64,000 bases of DNA from Acinetobacter pittii (lineage in GTDB: Bacteria; Pseudomonadota; Gammaproteobacteria; Pseudomonadales; Moraxellaceae), in assembly GCF_034064985.1 (NCBI RefSeq), contig NZ_CP139249.1, forward strand, positions 682,001-746,000. The letters run 5' to 3'. This document shows, one piece after another, positions 63,110 to 64,000 of the stretch. Position 1 is the first letter of the stretch. Every line of letters begins with the position of its first letter. Made by a program: the position numbers and the translations under genes. The notes under the pieces are model-generated. The model saw only the letters and a list, made by a program, of their open reading frames with translations. It had not been told where the DNA came from and ran no database searches.

Positions 63110-64000
63110 ATGGATCTATTCCTTAATCGTAAATCTTTCGTTATTAAAAGTTTAGCTCTTACAGTAACAGCTTTAATGATGAGTGGGGCACATGCTGCAA
63201 CTTCCGACAAAGCGGAAATTCAACAGCTTCGTAAAGAAGTTGAAGCACTTAAAGCTTTAATTCAACAGCAACAACAAGTACAGCAACAACAACAGCAAGT
63301 ACAGCAACAACAGCAAGTACAACTCGCTGAAGTTAAAGCACAACCTGTTGCTGCACCAGTTTCACCTTTAGCAGGATTTAAATCTAAAGCTGGCGCTGAT
63401 GTGAATCTATATGGTTTTGTTCGTGGCGACGCTAACTATATTATTGAAGGTGCTGATAACGACTTTGGTAAAGTAGCTGAATCAAAAGGCGAAGCAAAAG
63501 ACAAAATTCGTGCAACTGCTAAAACGACTCGTCTAGGCCTTGATTTCACAGCTCCAGTAAATGATGCTAAAGTCGGTGGTAAACTCGAAGTTGACTTTGC
63601 TGGTTCAACAACAGATTCAAATGGCTCATTGCGTGTTCGTCATGCTTATGTAACATATAATAACTGGCTATTTGGTCAAACGACTTCAAACTTCTTAGCT
63701 AATCATGCACCAGAAATGATCGACTTCTCGACAAACATTGGTGGTGGTACTACTCGTGTTCCACAAGTACGCTATAACTACAAACTAGGACCAACAACAC
63801 AATTGTTTGTAGCGGTTGAAAAAGGTGATAGCGCTGGTCTTACTGGTACAAAAGATACAGATGGTAGCTGGGTAAATGACAGTATTAAATATAGTTTGCC
63901 AGTATTAACTGCTAAAATTACTCAAGGCTATGCAGATGGTAAAGGTTCTGCTTCAGCTCGTGCATTAGTTGAAAATTATAAATCAAAAGCTGGCGGTGAT
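63110..64000 (+). CDS. DcaP-like outer-membrane porin, N-terminal part (3' end cut by window)
   Basis: The gene starts at ATG 63110 (GGAG upstream) and is open to the window end: 297 codons of a longer protein. The signal peptide ends MMSGAHA-ATSDK. A coiled-coil segment follows (AEIQQLRKEVEALKALIQ), then a Gln-rich stretch, then the barrel opening SKAGADVNLYGFVRGDANYI, with TTRLGLDFTAPV and alternating strands. This layout, coiled coil plus 'LYGFVRxD' barrel, is the DcaP family of trimeric Acinetobacter porins, which take up dicarboxylates and let in some drugs. Substrate not known here. Confidence 0.88.
   Translation, partial: MDLFLNRKSFVIKSLALTVTALMMSGAHAATSDKAEIQQLRKEVEALKALIQQQQQVQQQQQQVQQQQQVQLAEVKAQPVAAPVSPLAGFKSKAGADVNLYGFVRGDANYIIEGADNDFGKVAESKGEAKDKIRATAKTTRLGLDFTAPVNDAKVGGKLEVDFAGSTTDSNGSLRVRHAYVTYNNWLFGQTTSNFLANHAPEMIDFSTNIGGGTTRVPQVRYNYKLGPTTQLFVAVEKGDSAGLTGTKDTDGSWVNDSIKYSLPVLTAKITQGYADGKGSASARALVENYKSKAGGD
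63263..63319 (+). repeat. Short tandem Gln-codon repeat inside the DcaP-like gene
   Basis: Three in-frame units of CAA/CAG codons ending in GTA, of 18, 21 and 18 bases (63263-63280, 63281-63301, 63302-63319), encode Gln-rich units each ending in Val. They lie in the coiled-coil region before the barrel. Confidence 0.9.

Overview
The window reads as chromosomal DNA of an Acinetobacter of the calcoaceticus-baumannii type. The basis is moderately AT-rich sequence, a wax-ester synthase (WS/DGAT) I recognise as the AtfA ortholog, a signal-less YkuD enzyme of the ElsL type, a DcaP-type porin, a PilJ-ChpA twitching-chemotaxis cluster, and dense housekeeping genes (gatCAB, mreBCD, dapE, ispA, cysH, uppP). 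I see no integrase, transposase, phage gene or CRISPR array, so most of the window is core genome with a few accessory patches.

Layout. 1-5.8 kb: 3' end of the pil/chp chemosensory operon (pilJ, chpA, a ChpC-like CheW protein), with a complex inverted-repeat region between pilJ and chpA. 5.9-8.4 kb: a very AT-rich two-gene insert, a HemN-like radical SAM gene broken by an in-frame TGA and an alpha/beta hydrolase. 8.4-14.1 kb: dapE, a small entericidin-like lipoprotein, DUF1853, DUF454, elsL, a six-gene tRNA cluster (Val-Asp-Asp-Val-Asp-Val) and an ElyC/SanA-type DUF218 protein. 14.1-22 kb: a PepSY/CysJ-like fusion reductase with a possible Fur site, a YcxB-like protein, a FUSC transporter, a divergent Bcr/CflA efflux pump and a nitroreductase. 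22-31 kb: a gene-poor kilobase, an AGCS symporter, a patatin-like lipoprotein, threonine ammonia-lyase, SbmA, and three secreted proteins of unknown role.

31-43 kb: a DJ-1/PfpI protein, gatCAB (minus strand), mreBCD-maf-rng (plus strand), a PA1571-like small protein, the wax-ester synthase, cysH and thrH. 43-53.5 kb: a FadL-type porin, a quinone reductase with a divergent AraC regulator, a fatty-acid desaturase with a PaaX-type regulator, uppP, an AraC regulator followed by a quinone oxidoreductase, and hchA. 53.5-64 kb: tRNA-Arg(CCT), an AroP-like permease, a solitary prpF, ispA, a YjbR-like protein, a qmcA-nfeD pair, an acyltransferase plus a second patatin lipoprotein, an MFS/AmpG-like transporter, and the 5' part of a DcaP-like porin that runs off the end.

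Themes. Cell-envelope growth and recycling is heavily represented (MreBCD, ElsL, DapE, UppP, the DUF218 protein, a possible AmpG-like permease). So is lipid handling (FadL-like porin, desaturase, WS/DGAT, acyltransferase, two patatins, IspA). The most unusual signals are the competing long-range inverted repeats between pilJ and chpA, and the AT-rich radical SAM/hydrolase insert with its nonsense codon and widened cysteine motif. All family calls are from reading the sequence; no database search was run.
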